Made by a program: the position numbers and the translations under genes
The notes under the pieces: model-generated
The model's database searches: none
What the model was told of the DNA's origin: nothing
What the model saw: the letters and a program-made list of their open reading frames with translations, nothing else
In this document: piece by piece, positions 61,055 through 64,000 of the stretch
Position numbering within the stretch: position 1 is the first letter of the stretch
How the letters are laid out: every line of letters begins with the position of its first letter
Source: DTKD01 sp964494345
Lineage (GTDB): Bacteria > Armatimonadota > UBA5829
Length of the DNA stretch: 64,000 bases
Assembly (NCBI GenBank): GCA_964494345.1
Contig: CAZBSI010000004.1
Coordinates: forward strand, 124,001 to 188,000
Direction: 5' to 3'

Positions 61055-62797
61055 TCAGGTATTGTTTTTTGCTGCCCAGTCGAACATAGTTCTTGCGATT
61101 GGTTCCAGTGCGGCGAAATCGTCGGCATCGTCAGCATCTACTATCATTCGCCAGACTCCCGCCTCGGTTCTAGAGCCTCGGACGAATACGAACGCGCGGC
61201 GGTCCGGTGCGGTGAGATGCACCCGCCAGGCTCCGCTTTCATCGCCGGTGCGTTTTTGCACCTGCCCTGTGCCTTCGAAGTCCTGGAATTCATACCCATC
61301 GAACCGGGAGGAAAGCTGCGGCCAGGCTGCTTCGACGAAGTGGCGCTCCATCCGGCTTTTGAGTTCCCCGTGAGAGATCGGTGGCGAGGATAGCTTGAGA
61401 AACACGTTCGGGTTGACCGGAATCGAAGTGACCAACTCCTCAAGGGTAAGTTGATGGGAATCATCGTATTGCTCACCGCACATTTTCGCGCGGACCTTCA
61501 TCCACTCCTGAACAACCTGCGGTTGAGATTCGGCAAGAGCAGCCGACAATGCGGCCTGCAGGCCATCGCGGCAGGTGCTGGTCTCGAAGATGGTGCCGCC
61601 GTTGGCGCCCTCCACCCCTACCGGCACGTCGTAACCTTCGCGGCGCAGCGAGTGCATGCGGGTGACTACGTTGATCTCACCGGTCTCGACGTGAAATACT
61701 TTCGCGCCAAACGCAGCCGCTACTCTCTCGCTGGCCAGTGAAGTTGCGTCTGAGATCACAACGGCTAAATTTCCGTTGCGTACGCCCTGTAATCTCCTGC
61801 GGGCCAGAGCCAATGCAATATTGAACGCGGCCACTTGCTGTGGTGGGATTATCGCGGATTCATTATGACCCGGCAAAACGAGATTGCCACGGTCTGCATC
61901 GTAGTCGAATGCTACCCCGAAGTGCGCCCTTTCCCGCACGGCGGCTCTTGCAACTCTTAAAAGCATGTGCCGGCCGCTTGCCGGGTCGATGCCGTCGGTG
62001 TCGATTCCGTGCTCCGGATAGCCAAGTTCAGCGTTTATTTCGATTACCCTTACGCCGAAGTGCTCCAATACCCTCGCGTCTATCCCGCAACCTGCTCCAC
62101 CGTTCGGGTCCAGCAACGCAGGGCCGAGGGTAAGGGGCTTGAGACAGTGCGGAGCAATACCCCAATCTCGACCGATCACGTCGAGGTAGGCGCGCTCGGC
62201 TTTGATGCGTGGGGATTCGTTGTCGTGGCCTGTTAGCGCCTGATCCACCATTTCGGAGGTTATGCTGTCAACGAGCTTATCGCAGTCGTTGCCCTTCCCT
62301 GTAACCAGATCCGCAACCTCGGCAATGACACGCTCCATAATAGGCGCGGAAAGAAGCGCACCCGCAGGAGCGGCGTCGGAGTCGGTCTGTCGACAGCCTG
62401 TGAGGAACTTGAATCCGTTGAACGCGATAGGATTGTGGCTGGCGGTTATGATAACCCCGCCGTCGGATTCCAATGAGCGGACGGCGGTCTCGGCAAGGGG
62501 CGTGGTGATGATGCCAAGGTCGATTATCCTTAGTTGTGTCCCAGCCGCAGTCGCACCCGCCAAAAATCCGCGAACCAGCGCACGATTTATAGCGCGACCA
62601 GTAGGCCGGGGATCTCTGCCGAGGATCAGTGTCGATTTCCCCTTCGGCAGCATCCGGGCATAAACACAGCCATAAGCACAAGCCAGGGCTTCGTGAATAT
62701 CGGATATGCCCGGCCCGTGACCGAACATAGTGCGCACACCCGAAAAAGATTGCACGAGCTTGTCGTCGCTCAATGCCAGCTTCAACAGATCAATCAT
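61055..62797 (-). CDS. Phosphoglucomutase/phosphomannomutase family enzyme
   Basis: The 580-residue protein has the four phosphohexomutase domains. The phosphoserine loop ITASHNPIAFNGFKF is near 116-130, the metal-binding loop DYDADRGN near 298-305, the sugar-binding GVEGANGGTIFETSTCRDG near 396-414 and a C-terminal phosphate-binding domain (RRAFVFVRGSRTEAGVWRMI, partly quoted). It is somewhat longer than bacterial PMM/PGM (about 450-550). It interconverts hexose 1- and 6-phosphates, feeding nucleotide-sugar synthesis. Exact substrate is not determinable. Confidence 0.92.
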   Translation of the reverse strand: MIDLLKLALSDDKLVQSFSGVRTMFGHGPGISDIHEALACAYGCVYARMLPKGKSTLILGRDPRPTGRAINRALVRGFLAGATAAGTQLRIIDLGIITTPLAETAVRSLESDGGVIITASHNPIAFNGFKFLTGCRQTDSDAAPAGALLSAPIMERVIAEVADLVTGKGNDCDKLVDSITSEMVDQALTGHDNESPRIKAERAYLDVIGRDWGIAPHCLKPLTLGPALLDPNGGAGCGIDARVLEHFGVRVIEINAELGYPEHGIDTDGIDPASGRHMLLRVARAAVRERAHFGVAFDYDADRGNLVLPGHNESAIIPPQQVAAFNIALALARRRLQGVRNGNLAVVISDATSLASERVAAAFGAKVFHVETGEINVVTRMHSLRREGYDVPVGVEGANGGTIFETSTCRDGLQAALSAALAESQPQVVQEWMKVRAKMCGEQYDDSHQLTLEELVTSIPVNPNVFLKLSSPPISHGELKSRMERHFVEAAWPQLSSRFDGYEFQDFEGTGQVQKRTGDESGAWRVHLTAPDRRAFVFVRGSRTEAGVWRMIVDADDADDFAALEPIARTMFDWAAKNNT

Positions 62798-62833
62798 TCA
62801 AATCCCCATATTTTACAGTTGGTACACGCCAAC

Positions 62834-64000
62834 CTATCTCGCTAATACAAAACCAAACCGCTCACCGAATTTGACCCGGTCCTCAGCTTCAAATGTTATC
62901 ACAACTCCCATAGACGATGAACCCGCAGGCAGTAGCTCGAATTCTCTTATGCCCGATGTCTGATGCCCCACGTCGTGATCAAGGGCGACTTGCTTGACGT
63001 TGGAGCCTTGTTCGATCCTCAAATATACTCCACCCGTTGCCGTTCCCCAAGGGGTCAGGAGCTTCGCCTCACCCAGATTTGTAAACTCGACCCGTGCGAT
63101 AACGGGTTTATCATCGTCGACTCTGATGGTCCCCTCTTTTTCGACCTCAACCCAGTTATCGTCGGCGTCTTTGATCTTCACCGAATCTATAGCGGCGTCG
63201 AGATATTTGGCCGGGTTAGAACCGTTCAATTTGTTGTTACCCACAGCCAAAAGCGGGCAATTGGCGGAGGTTGTGCCAGTTCCATCGGTTCTGAGGCCGG
63301 CTGATTTGCCCTTATCGATCGCCGCCCAGAATTCTTTTTTGGCCTCGTCATATATGCCCGCTATGCCGTCAGGGTGCTCATCGCGGTCTATGACTATCCA
63401 ATAATCAGTATCGGGTGTTGACGGGCCGTTTATATATGCCTCGGCGTTTTCCCTTATTATTTTAGTGACCTGCCTGTCGGTGCCGTCGGGGTTGATTATG
63501 CCATAGTCGCTGTTCTCGCCGTATCTGAACCCTCCCGGATACCACCAATAGTACACCCCACTTGCGCCTGATGAGATGAGCAACCGGTAGAATGCTTTAT
63601 AGAAAGTCGACTGGCGGTCGTATTTGCTCTGCGTGTTGCGCATTCTGGAAAGCTCCCACGTGCTCACGCCCATCTCAGCCCAAAGCGTCGGCTTCTTAGG
63701 TGCTGCCCACTTCGCATAGCGATACTCGAACCACCCGGCCTTGACCCGATCCCAGTCCCCTATTCTGCCGTATGCTTCAGGCTCGATAATATCCATCGCC
63801 GCGCCGAGATATGGCCAGTCGTAGGGTATTCGGCCATCCCAGCGAAAATCCGGGTTCCCCGCCTCCGCCATTCTGAAGCTGACCATATGATTCGGGTCGA
63901 CTTCGAGAATCTGACGTCTGGCCGTGCCATACATCTTGTATAACAGAGTGTCCAAAAATCGTCTATATGCGGCTGTCATCTTTCGCCACTGCCCGTCGGT
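62834..64000 (-). CDS. Glycoside-hydrolase-like TIM-barrel protein, 5' end cut by the window
   Basis: The frame is open to base 64000 on the minus strand with no stop, so the first ATG in the window (63979) is likely internal and the gene extends beyond. The visible 389 residues include TIM-barrel-like pieces: PNHMVSFRMAEAG, DIIEPEAYGRIGDW, PTLWAEMGVSTWE with a likely catalytic Glu, and ASGVYYWWYPGGFRYGENSDYG (partly quoted). A beta-sandwich C terminus (about 270-389; VIARVEFTNLGEAKL, GIREFELLPAG) follows. It resembles cellulase-type (GH5/GH-A clan) enzymes; the family is not certain. Confidence 0.75.
   Translation of the reverse strand, partial: TDGQWRKMTAAYRRFLDTLLYKMYGTARRQILEVDPNHMVSFRMAEAGNPDFRWDGRIPYDWPYLGAAMDIIEPEAYGRIGDWDRVKAGWFEYRYAKWAAPKKPTLWAEMGVSTWELSRMRNTQSKYDRQSTFYKAFYRLLISSGASGVYYWWYPGGFRYGENSDYGIINPDGTDRQVTKIIRENAEAYINGPSTPDTDYWIVIDRDEHPDGIAGIYDEAKKEFWAAIDKGKSAGLRTDGTGTTSANCPLLAVGNNKLNGSNPAKYLDAAIDSVKIKDADDNWVEVEKEGTIRVDDDKPVIARVEFTNLGEAKLLTPWGTATGGVYLRIEQGSNVKQVALDHDVGHQTSGIREFELLPAGSSSMGVVITFEAEDRVKFGERFGFVLAR

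Overview
The window is a 64 kb bacterial chromosome segment with one 100-base assembly gap (22736-22835). By eye the core has roughly balanced base composition. An outer-membrane beta-barrel protein, lipoproteins and many secreted proteins point to a diderm. The gene mix (GH172/DUF2961, a GH106-like enzyme and a GH43-like enzyme, a DUF6785-type membrane protein, a MutL-like ATPase paired with a biotin/lipoyl-like protein, and an FHA/VWA/PP2C/kinase cluster) recalls Armatimonadota or a similar environmental phylum. That placement is an impression from gene content only; no rRNA is present.

Layout. 0-10.5 kb: glycosidases (GH172, GH106-like), a thioredoxin-like gene with an in-frame TGA at the first active-site Cys position, an orphan type ISP-like DNA methyltransferase, a large secreted protein of unknown function and a VapBC pair. 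10.5-16.7 kb: an accessory island holding an AT-richer TcmP/DUF5131 pair and small secreted or HEAT-like proteins, separated by copies of a composite interspersed repeat. 16.7-23.4 kb: the MutL-like/biotin-lipoyl-like pair, an LPP20-like protein, a cyclophilin, PsuG and a repeat-rich stretch around the gap. 23.4-38 kb: a large membrane protein, then a long minus-strand cluster running gnd-zwf-opcA-pgl-rpiB-glyA-(WecA-like)-wecB-AI-2E transporter-uppP, divergent from tkt. Together this supplies the oxidative and part of the non-oxidative pentose phosphate pathway, one-carbon metabolism and polyprenyl-phosphate glycan precursors. 38-46.5 kb: GH43, HDOD, VKOR, metX-metW, a beta-barrel protein, a redoxin-like protein and a sugar ABC permease plus binding protein without an ATPase. 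46.6-54.2 kb: a tightly packed six-gene phosphosignalling operon (FHA, FHA, VWA, FHA, PP2C, Ser/Thr kinase). 54.2-60.7 kb: nnr, acpS, a metallo-beta-lactamase-like protein without metal ligands, a CheB-like protein without catalytic Ser and His, a PilB/GspE ATPase, rlmN and a tRNA with anticodon UCA (selenocysteine tRNA). 61-64 kb: a phosphohexomutase and the 3' part of a glycosidase-like gene cut by the window edge.

Two stories stand out. First, a UGA-containing thioredoxin-like gene (UxxC motif, SECIS-like hairpin just after the UGA, cis-Pro motif) and a selC-type tRNA occur in the same window, so the organism very probably inserts selenocysteine and the thioredoxin-like gene is a selenoprotein rather than a pseudogene. 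Second, a three-gene set joins two apparent pseudoenzymes (MBL fold and CheB fold) to a type IV pilus/type II secretion ATPase, and the kinase operon carries repeated short Thr motifs that look like phospho-docking sites for its own FHA proteins.

Intergenic DNA is dominated by a modular repeat family (palindromes, a CGGTTNN heptamer array, and an element whose end expands into tandem arrays). Most small ORFs in those stretches are repeat artefacts.
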